This document shows, one piece after another, positions 34,476-47,884 of a DNA stretch of 64,000 nt (the stretch's first letter is position 1; every line of letters begins with the position of its first letter). The stretch spans positions 249,781-313,780 of the forward strand of contig JAGFNQ010006413.1 in assembly GCA_024364735.1 (NCBI GenBank), read 5' to 3'. Both the position numbers and the translations under genes were made by a program. Source of the stretch: Boesenbergia rotunda (Eukaryota > Streptophyta > Magnoliopsida > Zingiberales > Zingiberaceae). A model generated the notes under the pieces. The model saw only the letters and a list, made by a program, of their open reading frames with translations, was not told the DNA's origin and did not search any database.

Positions 34476-35827
34476 CTAATTCAAAATTGATTTTGGTATC
34501 CAAAATAGATTTCTATCGACAGGATTAACTAAAAATTTGGATGGAATGTAATTCTTTGGCACCTTTTTAAATTGGCCTTTATGGTTTTTAAAATACCAAT
34601 TCAACTTTTCAGGATAACTATTTTTCTTGTGTCGCAAACAGACAATATCATATTCTAATTTCTCAACTAAATTTTTCAGATCAATATTTTTATTTTTTAA
34701 TTTAGAATTTTCTTTTTCTAATCTGCAATTAGATTTGAGCAAGGCTTTAACACCAGCATACAATTGATCATGAGGAAGAAAACAAACCTCACTTACCGGA
34801 TCGCTTTCGAAAAGCGAGGTTCCTTCTTCGTTGTCGCTTTCTGATGTCGCCCCCCTTCAACACTGCTCCCCTCTTGATGACTTGCCATTAGCGCAAGTCC
34901 CGCGTACTCTTGAACTTCTGATTCGTCCGACGAGGTCTCGTCCCAGGTGGCCTTCAATGCCTTCTTTTTCTTTGGCTGGTTTTTGATTTTGAGACACTGA
35001 TCTTTTAGGTGTCCCTCCTCGTTGCAGTTGTAGCATCGAACAGTTCATTTCTTCGGAGACCGCCTTTTCTTCTGCATTCTCGAAAAGTTATCAGCTTTAA
35101 AAAAACTTTTAAACGAACTTACTATTTGCGTTGTCTCGTCGTCCGTCGAGGATTCTGACTCCTTCTCCGTTCTCCTTGTGTTTAGGGCCAGATTCTTCGT
35201 CTTTCTAGATCCTGCCCACCGAGATTCGTGTAATTCGAAAATGGAAAACATTTCATCTAAAGTACTCACCTCTAAATCTTTGGAGATGTAATAAGCGTCG
35301 ACGATTGAGCTCCACTCCTGGGTCCTTGGGAAGGCGTTGAGGGCGTATCGAATGGAGTCGCGATTACTTACCGATTCGCCGAGTTGGGTGAGTTCGGAGA
35401 TTAGCTCCTTTATTTTGGCATGAAGTTCAGCCACCGTTTCTCCTTCCTTCTTTTGCAGGTTTATCAGCTGGTTCCGGAGGAGATCCTTTCTTGCTGATTT
35501 GGCTTCAGAGGTACCCTCATGAAGTTCTAGGAACTTCTCCCATAATTCTTTTGTGGAGTGGTAGTTGCCGATCCGGTTTACCTCTTGAGTAGACAAGACT
35601 GTTAGGAGGTGGAACTCGGCCTTACCATTGGCAACAGATTCCGACTGCTCCTTCTTATTCCATAAGCTTTCTTCTTTTTCATCCCCGTTCGCATCTTTAG
35701 GAACTGCAAAACCATATTTTATTGATAAAAGAATATCAAAATCTGTACGAAAAACTACCTCCATTTTTTTCTTCCAGACGGTGAAATCCCCTTCGAATTT
35801 AGGTGGATGAATGTGCACGCCGGCCAT
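34476..35827 (-). pseudogene. SIRE-like Gag, element D
   Basis: The start is at 35827, close to the primer-binding site (MAGVHIHPPKFEGDFTVWKK). Residues 1 to about 200 form a well-preserved copia capsid domain (UBN2 type: ELWEKFLELHEGTSEAK, DLLRNQL, ETVAELHAKI). The frame stops at TGA 35042-35044, and a CCHC zinc knuckle (CYNCNEEGHLKDQC) follows in the same frame. A later segment (34763-34476) contains a predicted coiled coil (LLKSNCRLEKENSKLKNK) and ends in DRNLFWIPKS, a string seen at the end of SIRE Gag just before protease. Protease and the rest of pol are absent. One nonsense change separates capsid from nucleocapsid, so this is the least damaged Gag of the three SIRE-like elements. Confidence 0.83.
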
Positions 35828-35886
35828 CGTCTTGTTGCTTTCTCAGGCGATTAGTCCTTCAAAAGCGAACCCGCTCTGATACCACT

Positions 35887-36840
35887 TGTTGGATCGGGTT
35901 GGACCGGCTAGAGGGGGGTGAATAGACGGGAAAAAAAATTATGAAGTGGAGGCACTCGTCTTTAAAAAAGAACTTGGTCGCAACTGAGAACGTTGCTTCC
36001 AAGGCAGTGGACGCTCAATAAAAATCTCCTTGTGGCGGAGAAGCCTTACAAAAATAGCACGCTAGAGATTTTACAAGAATGAATAAAATGATTGATTTCT
36101 AAAGCAAAACCTCTAAGTCTATTTATAGCCTAAGAGAATAAATCTGGATTGTTGATTGTTGATCACTTTTCTCTTGGCCGTTGATCCATGGATGTAATCT
36201 GGATGGTTGATCTTGGATGGGATTAAACTGCATCCATTGGATTTGATTAAAGGATAATGTAACATTATCCTTTAAGTTTTAATTGTTTTAATTAAAACTT
36301 TATCTTTCCTCGAGATGGCTGTTGGAATCTCCATGCCGCTGTTGTAATCTCTAAGTAGTAATATCGGTAAGATTTTACTGTCATCGCCCTTTAGTCCAAA
36401 TGCTAAGTGGGTTAGTGTGTGTTGTTGAGGTCTCGGGTTCGATCCTTCGTGGCAATAAATAATTTTCTCTTTTCTTTTGGGTGCTTGGACTAGTCTTTTT
36501 GATTCTTCGTCTTCTGGGTGATTTCCGGCCAACCGGAGTTAGGCTCACCCGAACCCGACTCCGGCCTTTCGCCCCTCGAGCGTCCTTCCTCCCGGCTTCT
36601 CGTCCCTCGGACACCGCGCACGTCCTTCTCGCTCCACCGGTGTACTCTTCCGCAGCTTCCGCGTCCCTCGGATTGTACTGAGCCCGTCGGCTCACTTCCC
36701 CGCGCAATCCTTCTCGTCCGCTGCGTCTTACGCTCGACATCCTCCGTACCTAAGTTCCTACACACTTAGCAGAGGGATTAAAACCAACAGGACCTAACCT
36801 AACTTGGTTGATCACATCAAAATCAACCGGGGCACCAACA
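35887..36840 (-). repeat. 5' LTR of element D
   Basis: The LTR runs from TGTTGGATCGGGTTGG to GGGGCACCAACA, 954 bp, directly beside the primer-binding site. Confidence 0.88.
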
Positions 36841-39024
36841 CAACCTAGAGGGTAAAGTATGTTAATGACACCCTCCTCACTAATCAGATCCTCAACCATA
36901 GGCCGGTAGGAAAAGTATAGGTCCAACACATGTATCCAGATCTAACCATTCTACCCTAGGTATCCATGCAAGGTATATCTAGGAATCAATCCAACTACAG
37001 ATACAAAGTGCCCTATTACTGTATCTAAACACATATGTACGCATGACAAATATCGAGATTGTATAGAACTAAACAGGAGTCATCTAAACAACAAATATCT
37101 GATCATCTTACACAAAGGCAGGTACAACGTATAAACTTACTATTATCTATAACAAACTATGCATAATAGTAAGACAATATCTAAAATGTTAAGTTAGGGG
37201 TACCCGCCTCAAAGTAGGAGTAGTCCGTATCAAATAAGAACCTTCCGTCTAGAAGTCCAAAAGCAATCAATGTCCTGTACCAAAAGATATAGTTTAGCTA
37301 TCATACCAACTGATACTAATCAAACTAAGTACTCAGTCGTGTTAGGATTAACCCAACTATCTCAATTAGGCTTAATTCCGCGAAGCTAAACCCAAACCTA
37401 ACCACTCCAAGAACCATTCTTGGAACCTACCACCAAAACATCACATAAACCTCCTACTATAACAAATGATAAAACCTCACAAGGTCCAACTACCATCAAA
37501 CAAATCTAAGGCATTATACAACAAGGTACCAAATCAAACATCCAAACTCTTAAGAAGATCAAAGCATATAGCACATTGGAGAAACCCAACACAGCTTCAT
37601 CCATTCCAATCAACTTACCACTTATCCCAGCTCCAACAGAAGCACATAGCACGATTCAATTCCAATAAATCCAAAACAGATCAAATTCCACTTCGAAACA
37701 GTAATCTCCCAAAAACAAGACAGATATGCCATCATGGGGAAATTACACTAATACAAATCCAACAAGAAATACTCCTACAGAATAGCAAAGAGATCAACCT
37801 TCCATCCAATCCCACAATAGAACCATCCTTCCATAAGACTGCCATCACAGAATAAAGATCCAACCATCACACTACACTGATCTACTAAAATGTTCAAATT
37901 CCACAAATCAAAACCCTGTGCTACGCATCATCATCCACCTCATTGGCTAAGGTAACAGATTTATTCACCATGTTAGTTTCAATATAGATAAAAGGAAATG
38001 TATCAACAATCACCAGTTTATCCAAACTGAAACAACCTTAAACATAGCATAAGATTTACCTTACAAGCCACATCTAACGATCAACGACAATGACATCAAT
38101 GATACAAGGAGAAACCACAGAGAAATCAACTCATTCAAAACTAACCAAATAGCTCAAAATAGAGACAACAACAAATCAAAACAATTCTATCTTCAGTTCA
38201 TCCAACACTAATGCTGAAGGAACCAATCCTTACCTGATAAAGTACCAAAAGAGCTCCCTTGCTCCAAATCTGGCGAAGTTAGCTATTGAACCAGGGAATC
38301 CCTTCGTCCTGGCAGCCCCTCATGAACCCGGGATCCATTCCATGTACTTGATAGCAAATTGCAGCAGGGGAAGGGAAAATCGATCCCTAGATAGATCCAG
38401 AGATGATATCACCATCTCGGCACAGCACAAAATCGATCCCCAGAGGGCAAAGTTGAGATTCAAAGAATCGAGTGCTTACCTAGATGAAGGCAACCACACA
38501 CAACCCTAGCTACTCCCAATCGTCATACCTCACTCTTCCCAATCCTTGCACGCGACGATTGCCCGAAATGGGGAGATGACGGGAAGGGGTGGAAGTGTTT
38601 CCTCAAGCTCTCGGCGATCCGAAATGGAACGGGAGGTCGGCGCGTGGATGTGGCGAGAACGATCGGCGCATCAGGCAGAAGGAATTTGGGGGAAGAGAAG
38701 TTGATGTCGTCGATTGTGGGCTAGGGCTCGCGGGCGAAGTAGAAGAGATGAAGAGAAGGGATCGGGCGTGGCAGCTGTGGCTAGGTCATGCGTAGGAGAG
38801 AAAGGGAGGCTGCAGGATTTGTATCAGGGTTATTTTGCATTTAACCCCCTCTGACTTTGACAAATCCCACCCAAGCCCTTAATAGTTAATGCATAATTGC
38901 AAATCAACCCTTAAAACTTAAGTTTCAAAGCAATTTTAGCCTTAAGTTTCAATTTAGGTCTCTCAAACCCTAAATCTTCTTCCGAAAAATTTTCTGGATC
39001 ACATCAAAAGTGTCGGTTTTAACA
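36841..39024 (-). repeat. 3' LTR of element B, partial
   Basis: It matches 52122-54304 almost base for base. The outer 1.3 kb, which would include the minisatellite, is missing where element D begins. Confidence 0.9.
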
Positions 39025-40595
39025 TCCTCCCCCACTAATAAAAATTTGGTCCCCAAATTTCATCTTTCCTCACCCGACAACTGCCAACATCTGGCATGCA
39101 GTAAGCAACCTACTATGTTGTTCAATCAGCTCAACAACTGAATGAACCTGCAGGCAACTTAGGAGAATAAATGGGGATGTTGTGCTTGAATCTTCCATCC
39201 AAGCTCTCAAATTCCATACTAACGATCATCTATCCACCCAATGATTTATAAAAAAAATCACAAATCCGACAAGTCCACATCCTCTAATAGAATCCTCAAA
39301 ATTCAACATAATATAGAGATTCGTCAATCTCAATCCATCTCTCAACACCCTAACGGGCCGTACATCCCGATGTACCGTCGAGATTATCCAACCATGTATA
39401 CTCAATCTATGAGTCAAAATCCCTCATAGAATCGTGTAGCAACGAGCAAGTTGACCAACCATCGCCTCGTAACCTAATGCAATCCAATTCCTCCACTCAA
39501 TGTTCAGAAACATCTGAGTTTCAATCTCCATAACCTAGAGACACGCTATATCTCGAGAGTATCTCAACATAATCATGAAGTGATTCTTTATTCCCTGGAA
39601 GTCATGCTCGGCATCTTCCACCCAAAGGTGGTCTAGCCTCGTAAGTGATTTGCCTCAGCACAAATCATAAGTACGAAGGTACCGTCTTGGTTATCCAAAC
39701 CAAGTACACGTGGTAACCCGTAGGTGTCAAGCAAGTAGCTCCACACTTCTTCATATCAACATAAGTCACCTATCAAATTGTACCTTCTAGGTCATCAACC
39801 AGGTACAAATGATTCATGGTCAAAGTTCCCATGGAATAGGATGTATCACTCTTCAAGCAACAATGATAGTTCGTATCTAATACAACCCTTCTCCATCCAT
39901 GTAGGTTATGTATCCTAAACGTGCCCTCCAGGTCACCTAACCAGGCACGAACGACCCAAAGGTCTAAAACTCTTTGAACCAGGATAAGTCGATCCTACAC
40001 TGATCGAGCCAACTACGATAGGCAACCCTAGTTCTCGCTCAGCTAATAATAGTTAGAACACGTACTATAAATAGTAAGTTCTAGAAAACCAAAATCCATA
40101 ACCTCCAATAGGTTGTCCACATAATCGACCTTGGCTTTCCGACTGAACAATCGGTGCTATTAGAGAATTAGCATTCTCCGCTCCAAGGTCTTATCCGTAA
40201 TGTATCAACGAATCGCTCCCAAGAGCGATCACGAATAAGATAGATTGACAACGTGTCAATCCAACTAAAACCAGTCATGTAAACATCGATCCATCAGGTA
40301 TGAATATACGATCCCACCAAGTTGGGATAGTCTAACCAATCATAACTCTAATAGTGAATACAACAAGTAAGACAGGTCTAGAAAGATATACCTCAAGCCG
40401 CCTGGAGATCTCCCGTTGCCGCCAAGTCCCAGAGTACAAATCACGTCGCAAAAACGACTCCAAAAATCCGAAATGTACTCAGGTATATCATCAATCCCGA
40501 GCTCCGATACCTACCGAATCGGTACCAGATACAACTCTGAAAATCCACAAGTCCCCAAGGTATCACGCAACCTGGGCTCTGATACCAAAATAAAT
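39025..40595 (-). other. Interior of element B, non-coding
   Basis: It aligns to the interior of A (for example GGTGGTCTAGCCTCGTAAGT occurs in both). No coding domain is present. The purine-rich tract (GGGGGAGGA on the minus strand) is at the left edge and the tRNA-Met primer-binding site at the right edge (near 40573-40588). Confidence 0.8.
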
Positions 40596-41737
40596 TGTCA
40601 CGCCTCGAGACCCAGGAGCCGCTGTTCCAATATAAAATCGGATAGCATCTCCCCTGTCTGGCGGACAATTTATACATACATACAATATCCAAACACACAC
40701 GCAGATAATAATTTGGCCTCAGGCCTCAAAATCAAGATAAAACATAATCATAACACAAAATAAATCATACCTGACTGCGGACCGGTCCGACTTACAACAA
40801 AAAAACAACAAACACATAGTCTATCAGATGACTCAAAAATACAATACCAAGACAAACGAAACGCGATACAAGTTCCATGACATAAAACCAATACAAACCA
40901 AATAATACGATGCAACGAAAAGAGAGCTACGCGGAAGCACCCATCACTGGAGTCGTAGGGACCTGGGATTGGCAATTGGGGCTCCTCCGGCGACCAATCA
41001 TCCTGGAAACAAAAATATAGGCAACGGTGGTGAGTCCAAATAAGCTCAGCGGATACCAAAAATAGATATGCACAGCAAGCTATAAATAACAATAAGAATC
41101 ACGCTGATACAGTCTCGAATATAGAGGATAAAGCATATCTAAAGACTAAGGGTGAAATACATACCAGAGTCTGTCTATCCTATAGGTAGGTGTAATCAAT
41201 CCTCTATATAACCTCAAAAATGATACACAATCCAAATGCGTATGTCACCTGTAAGGGTATGTCAAACATATACAGCACTCCAACACAACAAGCACCAACC
41301 AAGGTACAATGCATCCCATACACATAGTACAACGATCTGTTCTGTACGCACCTCAGCCACCACCAGACCGGCGGTCGGGTGAACAGGAAACAGATAAGCC
41401 AACCACTCATGGTTGCATAAAGAAGCCAAATACTTGTGGCGTACAACCTATAAAGCCCAATACTCGTGGATATGCAAATATGATGCCCAGCACCTGTGAC
41501 AATGCATGTATGTAGCCCAGCACCTGTGGCTATGCAAATATGACGCCTAGCACCTGTGGCGGATGCAATATGTAGCCCAGCACCTGTGGCTATGCAAATA
41601 TGATGCCCAGCACCTGTGGCAATGCAATATGTAGCCCAGCACCTGTGGCTATGCAAATATGACGCCTAGCACCTGTGGCGGATGCAATATGTAGCCCACC
41701 ACCTGTGGCTATGCAAATATGATGTCCAGCACCTGTG
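40596..41737 (-). repeat. 5' LTR of element B, first piece, with minisatellite
   Basis: The piece begins TGTCACGCCTCGAGACC and includes a 60-bp minisatellite array from about 41440. It is broken by copia-1 in the middle of an AGCACCTGTG unit. Confidence 0.88.
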
Positions 41738-44029
41738 TGTTGGGACCGGGTGCATGTTGACAAGGATACGAGTTCGTAAAATTCAAAATTTTTTACGTGC
41801 AGCGGAAGAGTTTGCATAAAATAATTTCCTAAATTATTTTAACTTCGTATCTAGCATGCAACCCTATGGTGTGTTGACATAATCATAAAATAAAATTTTA
41901 CAAAAAGTAAACTAATTTACTTTTATACCTCGCGTAACTCGAAGTAAAGGGACGAGATCCAACCGTAGCGTCCCTTGGAAGCTCCGCCTCTATTCGCGTC
42001 CACGCCGAGTTCTCTTCGGGATGACTTCGCAAAGTCACGAGTTTTGTGCCGACAAGAACTACTAGATTCTCAGAAGGCACAACTTAGAAGATCAAGAGAG
42101 GAATTAAGAAAACTAACCAACGAAGTAACGCAATCGAATTCCGGGAAGAGAGGAATCGCTATCCGCTTCTTCTTTTTCGTGTTCGGGTTCTCCTTCTTCT
42201 TCTTGAAGCTCACGGCCTCCACCACCTTGGATGTAGGTTGGGCGCCGGCCCTAGGGGAGCTAGGGTGGGCGCCGGCCCTAAGGGAAGAGAGGGAGAAGGA
42301 GGAGAGGAGAGATTAAGAGAGAGAGGGAGAGAATAATAAATCTCTTGATTAGGAATAAGGGCTAGCCTTTGTTTCCTTTATATAGTAGCAACTCCTTTGC
42401 TAAGTCTCCCTCTAAACCGAATTAACGGAATTAACGGAATTAGTTATAAGAAATTTATCTTATAAATTTTCTTATTAATTATTCCGTTTAAACCGAGTCT
42501 TTATTATAAACTAATTTATAATAAAACTAATTGTTCTTCTCTTTAAATTATAGAATAAATTTTTATAAGAAATTTATAAACTTTCTTATTATGAAAAAAT
42601 CAATTCATAATTGATTTTATAAAATTAAAATAAACCAATTCATGGATTATTTTAATCTTCCATAAAAGAATAAATTTCTATAAATTTTATTTATATAAAT
42701 TTCTTTATACAAATTTATTTATCCATAATTTATAAAATAAATCGCACTAGATTTATTTTATTAATTAAACCAAAAATAATTGGTTTTCTCCTCTTATTGT
42801 GGCCGGCCACCAAAGGGGGTTTTGGCACCCTCTTTGGCCGGCCAAACCAACCCGAACCGCCGCGAATTAAACTCATTTAATTCGCCCAAAAAGCCTTCAA
42901 AAGACTTAGCCATTTTTAGCTTCCATTGCGCCTCTGACTAACTCAGATTCGACTTATTTCTCTTGATCGGAAAATCCAATTTTCAACTCGTTTTAAATCC
43001 CTCGGATTACTCATAGTGCGTGTGACTAAATAGGCTTTCGATTTATGTTGGCCGTCTATAATTAACTAATTATAGAATGATCATGAGTGGCACCTAGTAG
43101 TACATCATGATCCCCAATTAATCGAAAGATCAACGGTTTGACCTTAGAAGAAATTATTCTGAAACCCTTCAGCAGCTCTAATGAATCGTGCCCCATTCCC
43201 TTCACCACCTTATACCCACTTGGTTCAGGACACGGTCAATGGTGTCAGTCCCCACTAGGCTGACTACGTCACACCTAGCCCAAGTAGTGTCTTTCTCGTC
43301 CTTTGGATTTCTAATTACTCTCATGTATTTAAGAGACTCGCACTCTTAACATGATATGCTCTGGCCAGAGACTTTGAGTAACAATCCGACGATAGGCCTG
43401 GGTATACATCTCCTCGCAAGGAGTGGTGAATCCTTTGTAGGCTGTTCAAACATTTTCGGCACTTCGGCTTATACCCGATCATCCTGGGTCCACACCTCCT
43501 TGGAGATGCTTGCTTAAGATGTCAAAGTATAAGTCTCCATGACCAAGATGACTTGAACACCGCAAGTCAAAGGAACATCGCACTTAAGCCGCAGTAAGAT
43601 CTTCATTGACATATCTACATGTAGATTCCCATATGAAGTCTTACAGCTAGTCACTCCAATGAACTGGTTCCCTTAACTAGCATCCATGTTTATCTCCGGA
43701 CATCCCAATGTCACTAGCCAGTGAGAATCAGCTGAATAGAGAATAACCCATGCTAGTCTCAATAGAATTGATAATGTCCGTATTTATCAATTCATCGACT
43801 AGGGATATTTCCAACAATTCACATTTGCACATTTAGAGATAATCACTAGTTGTGATCCCATCACAAATTCTCTTATGCTGTGAATTGTATGGCGGACATT
43901 CAGTATATGAGTTTAAGATCCCAATCAAATACAAACATATATACTCAAATAGTGAATTATCATTTATTAAAATAAATGTTTACAATCATAAGGCGATTGC
44001 CTTAGGACACTTCTCTCATATCACTAACA
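41738..44029 (-). repeat. 3' LTR of copia-1
   Basis: The LTR runs from TGTTGGGACCGGG to ATCACTAACA. The polypurine tract (AAGTGGGAGTT on the minus strand) lies directly inside its right edge. Confidence 0.93.
42376..42385 (-). promoter_or_regulatory. TATA box, copia-1 3' LTR
   Basis: The minus strand reads CTATATAAAG, identical in the 5' LTR and in copia-2. Confidence 0.6.
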
Positions 44030-44043
44030 AACTCCCACTTGGC

Positions 44044-45285
44044 CTAATGCCAATCGCTACGGTATTCAATACCACAGGCTCTAACATGACCCTCAAACTT
44101 GCTTTGAGGCAAGGCTTTAGTTAAAGGATCCGCTATATTCCTTTCAGTGGGAACTCTCTCAATTTGTATGTCATTCCTACTTATAATCTCTCTGATCAGA
44201 TGATAGCGTCGAAGCACGTGTTTGGATCGTTGATGAGACATTGGTTCCTTCGCTTGTGCAATAGCTCCATTGTTGTCGTAGTAAACCGGCACTGCTTCAT
44301 CAATGGTTGGAACCACACCAAGTTCTGAAACAAACTTCTTGATCCAAACTGCTTCCTTTGCTGCTTCCGAAGCTGCGATATATTCCGCTTCCGTGGTAGA
44401 ATCTGCTACGGTGTCTTGTTTGGAACTTTTCCTACTTACTGCGCCTCCATTCAAAGTAAATACGTATCCAGACTGCGATTTGGAGTCATCCTTATCTGTC
44501 TGGAAACTGGCATCCGTATACCCACGTATTACCATATCTCCTTCTCCATATATTAGGATCACATCCTTAGTTCTTCTTAAGTACTTAAGGATTGTCTTAA
44601 CAGCCGCCCAATGATCCATTCCTGGATCCGACTGGTATCTGCTTGTGACGCTCAAAGCATATGATACATCGGGCCTTGTACATAGCATAGCATACATGAT
44701 AGATCCTATTGCGGATGCATAGGGAATCTTATTCATGCAAATCCTCTCGTCTTCTGTGCGCGGACACATAGACTTTGAAAGGTTGATCCCATGCCTGATG
44801 GGAAGGTAACCTTTCTTGGATTCCGACATGCTAAACCTCTTTAGCACTCGGTCTATATATGTAGACTGCGAAAGACCAAGCAACCGTTTTGATCTATCTC
44901 TATAGATTCTAATCCCAAGGATGTAGGTTGCTTCTCCCAGGTCTTTCATGGAGAAAGTTTTGGACAACCAAATTTTAACTGTTTGTAAGACTGATATATC
45001 GTTTCCTATAAGTAATATGTCATCGACATATAATACTAGGAATACGACTGCACTCCCACTAACCTTCTTGTACACACAAGGTCCATCAGGATTTTGTGAG
45101 AAATCAAACTCTTTGATTGTCTCATCAAAACGGATGTTCCAGCTCCTGGATGCTTGCTTCAGTCCATATATGGATCGCCGAAGCTTGCATATTTTGGTTT
45201 TGTCAACCGATGTGAAACCTTTAGGTTGTATCATGTATACATCCTCAAGCAAGTTTCCATTAAGGAAAGCTGTTTTCACATCCAT
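44044..45285 (-). pseudogene. Copia-1 reverse transcriptase and RNase H
   Basis: The open segment of 413 codons starts inside reverse transcriptase at DVKTAFLNG (motif with the first catalytic Asp), includes the YVDD active site (LYVDDILLIGND), and continues into RNase H with DSTTEAEYIA and YYDNNGAIA, ending beside the polypurine tract. The first ATG is internal to the original polyprotein, not a real start. Upstream (45286-45493) the frame is cut by TGA at 45289-45291 and 45431-45433 (both at Trp positions), TAA at 45494-45496, and a deletion near 45340-45350 that removes about 28 codons around the ARLVAKG region and shifts the frame. Confidence 0.92.
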
Positions 45286-45493
45286 TTGTCATATCTCATA
45301 ATCATAATGAGCTGCTATGGCCAGGAGCATCCGAATGGATTTAAGCATAATTACCTTCCATGTCGGTTTTCTTCTTGAAAACCCACTTGCACCCTATGGG
45401 CTTAATCCCTTCGGGTGGGTTAACCAAGTCTCATACTTGATTTTCGCACATGGAATCCATTTCCGACTTCATGGCCTCAAGCCATTTGTCCCT

Positions 45494-47884
45494 TTATGAA
45501 CTTTTCAGGACATCTTCATAACTGATAGGTTCATCATCGCTTATGAGTAACACGTCGTTCGATTCACTTACGAGAAATCCATATCTCTCTCGAATATTGC
45601 GTGCCCTATCAGACCTACGAAGAGGTGGTGTTGTTTTAGGTTCAACTGATAGCTCATCACTATGAATTATCGGTTGTGGGCCTAGACTTGGTGTCTCTGT
45701 AATGTCTATTGGAGTTTCTTGAACTTCATCAAGTTCAATGTCACTCCCACTGTTTTCTTGTAAAAGAAATTCTTTTTCTAGAAATACAGCATGCCTTGAA
45801 ACAAACACCTTTTGTTCTAAGGGATGATAGAATTGGTAACCCTTCGTTTCCTTAGGGTATCCAATAAATAGACATTTATCAGACTTAGCATCCAATTTGT
45901 CTGATATAGTCCGCTTCACATAAGCGGGACAACCCCATATCTTAAGATGAGTTAAGTGGGGTTTCTTACTATTCCATGTCTCATATGGAGTAGTAGAGAC
46001 TACCTTGGTCGGGACTCTGTTTAGCAAGTAAACAGCTGTCTTAAGTGCATAGCCCCAAAAGGATTTTGGAAGAGTTGCATGATTCATCATAGACCTAACC
46101 ATGTCCATCAAGGTTCGGTTGCGCCTCTCAGAAACACCATTATGCTGTGGTGTATATGGCGGAGTCCATTGGGACAATATCCCATTGTCCCTAAGATAAT
46201 CTTGAAACTCTTGACTTAAGTATTCACCACCCCGATCGGATCGAAGTATTTTAATACTTTTGCCAAGTTGTTTCTCTACTTCATTTCTGAAATCTTTGAA
46301 TTTCTCAAAAGCTTCAGACTTGTGTTTCATCAAGAACACATACCCGAATCGTGAGTGATCATCGATAAAGGTGATGAAGTAGCTATAGCCTCCTTGTGCT
46401 AGAGTTGACATTGGTCCACATACATCGGTATGTATTAGACCAAGCAATTCTCCCACTGGATTACCTTTTCCGAAAAAGGGTAATTTGGTCATCTTGCCTC
46501 TTAAGCATGATTCACATGTATCAAATGAACCGGGTTCAAATGATTCCAAAATTCCACATCGGTGTAATTCGGTCATGCATTTCTTACTCATATGGCCAAG
46601 ACGACAGTGCCACGTGTAGGAGTCTATTCGATTATCTATTCGAGCACGTTTGTTGCTAACTTCGATATTGAAAACGTCACTGGATAAATCTAACGTGTAG
46701 ATGCCATTGCACAAAGTTCCATTCCCATAAAGAACGTCATTTAAAGTTATGTAACAATAATTGTTACTAAAAGTTAAATGATAATCTTTTTCATTCAAAC
46801 ATGAAATAGATACAATGTTCTTTATTAATGAAGGAACTAAATAACAATTATCCAATTCTAAGACACGTCCAGTCGGGAGCTTTAGCAAACATGTTCCGAT
46901 GGAATTAGCAACAACCTTTGCTCCATTTCCAACTCGTAAATTTGCTTCTCCCTTGATGAGTCTTCTTTTATTCCTTAGCCCCTTTATGTCATTACATATA
47001 TGTGAGCTACACCCAGTATCAAGTACCCAGGTATTTGAGGAAATAGAGTGACATTCAATAACGAAGATATTTGAAGAGGATGGGGCATCGGATGCCTTAT
47101 TCTTCAAGGACTCAAGATAAACCTTGCAGTTTCTTCGCCAGTGACCCTCCTTGCCACAATGATGGCAAGTTCCTTTTGGTTTCTTTTCAGTCTTTTTGGC
47201 CTTTTTCTTCTTCCCTTTATTCTGTTCTTTGGCCTTCCTCTTAGAACCTTTCTTTGTGGAACCAACTAACAGTATCGCCTTTTTATCCAGCTTTACAGAA
47301 GGCTCTACAGTCTTCAGCAGGTTGAGCAACTTAGGAATGGTGGTCTCTAGTTTGTTCATCCGATAGTTCATCACAAATTGTGAATAACTTTTGGGCAAAC
47401 AATTCAGAATTAAGTCAATACTTAGTTCATGATCCATTGCAAGTCCGAGTGTGCTCAGTCGCTCAATGTACCCCAACATCTTTAACACAAACTGCGAGGT
47501 AGAAGTGCCTTCCTGCATCTTAGTGGTGAAGAGGAGTCTGAAGACTTCGAACCTTTCGGATCTCGCCTGCTCTTCAAATAACTCATGAAGATGGAAGATG
47601 ATGGTATAAGCATCCATATGCTCATGCTGCTTTTGCAGCTCAGGTACCATAGAGGCTAGCATAATGCAACTCGCAAGTTCAGAATCGGTCACATGTTTCT
47701 GATAGGCCAACAATTGGTCTGGAGTTGCATTTTCTGGAGGATGGTTGGGAAGTTGATCTTCAAGGACATAAGCAAGCTTCTCTGCCTTAAGGACTATCCT
47801 TAGGTTTCGAAGCCAGTCCATGAAGTTCGGCCCATTCAGTTTATTGGTGTCCAAAATGGAATGTAAGTTTATTTGAGTAGACAT
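45494..47884 (-). pseudogene. Copia-1 gag, protease and integrase
   Basis: The frame is 796 codons, starting MSTQINLHSILDTNKLNGPN at 47884. The Gag capsid is at residues 1 to about 200, a Lys-rich linker about 205-235, a CCHC zinc knuckle (CHHCGKEGHWRRNC) about 240, and the protease active site DTG (WVLDTGCSSH) about 289. The integrase HHCC finger (H near 426 and 431, C near 456 and 459) and the DDE core (Asp in HTDVCGP, Asp in LRSDRGGEY, Glu in NGVSERRNR) follow. This part looks intact and could make virus-like particles, protease and integrase, but translation ends at TAA 45494-45496 before reverse transcriptase. Confidence 0.92.

Larger units (their letters stand above)
33373..36840 (-). 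mobile_element. Element D: SIRE-like gag-only retrotransposon
   Basis: A partial 3' LTR (33373-33782), a polypurine tract (AAAAAGAGGGAGATTG on the minus strand at 33783-33798), an interior of about 2.1 kb with gag only, a primer-binding site (CTCTGATACCAC on the plus strand near 35874) and a full 5' LTR are present. It sits in the 3' LTR of element B. No pol was found. Confidence 0.85.

Noticed and set aside
37466..37855. 129-residue Gln/His/Lys-rich frame
   Set aside because: It lies inside the B LTR, is shortened in the second LTR by an indel (52748-52984), and has no domain.
42118..42316. Arg/Glu-rich and Phe-rich frame repeated at 49985-50183
   Set aside because: It is located in copia-1 LTRs just upstream of the TATA box on the other strand and is a compositional artefact.
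43852..44124. Plus-strand frame overlapping the copia-1 LTR end
   Set aside because: It crosses the LTR boundary and polypurine tract, and the same frame occurs at 51720-51917 in the other LTR.
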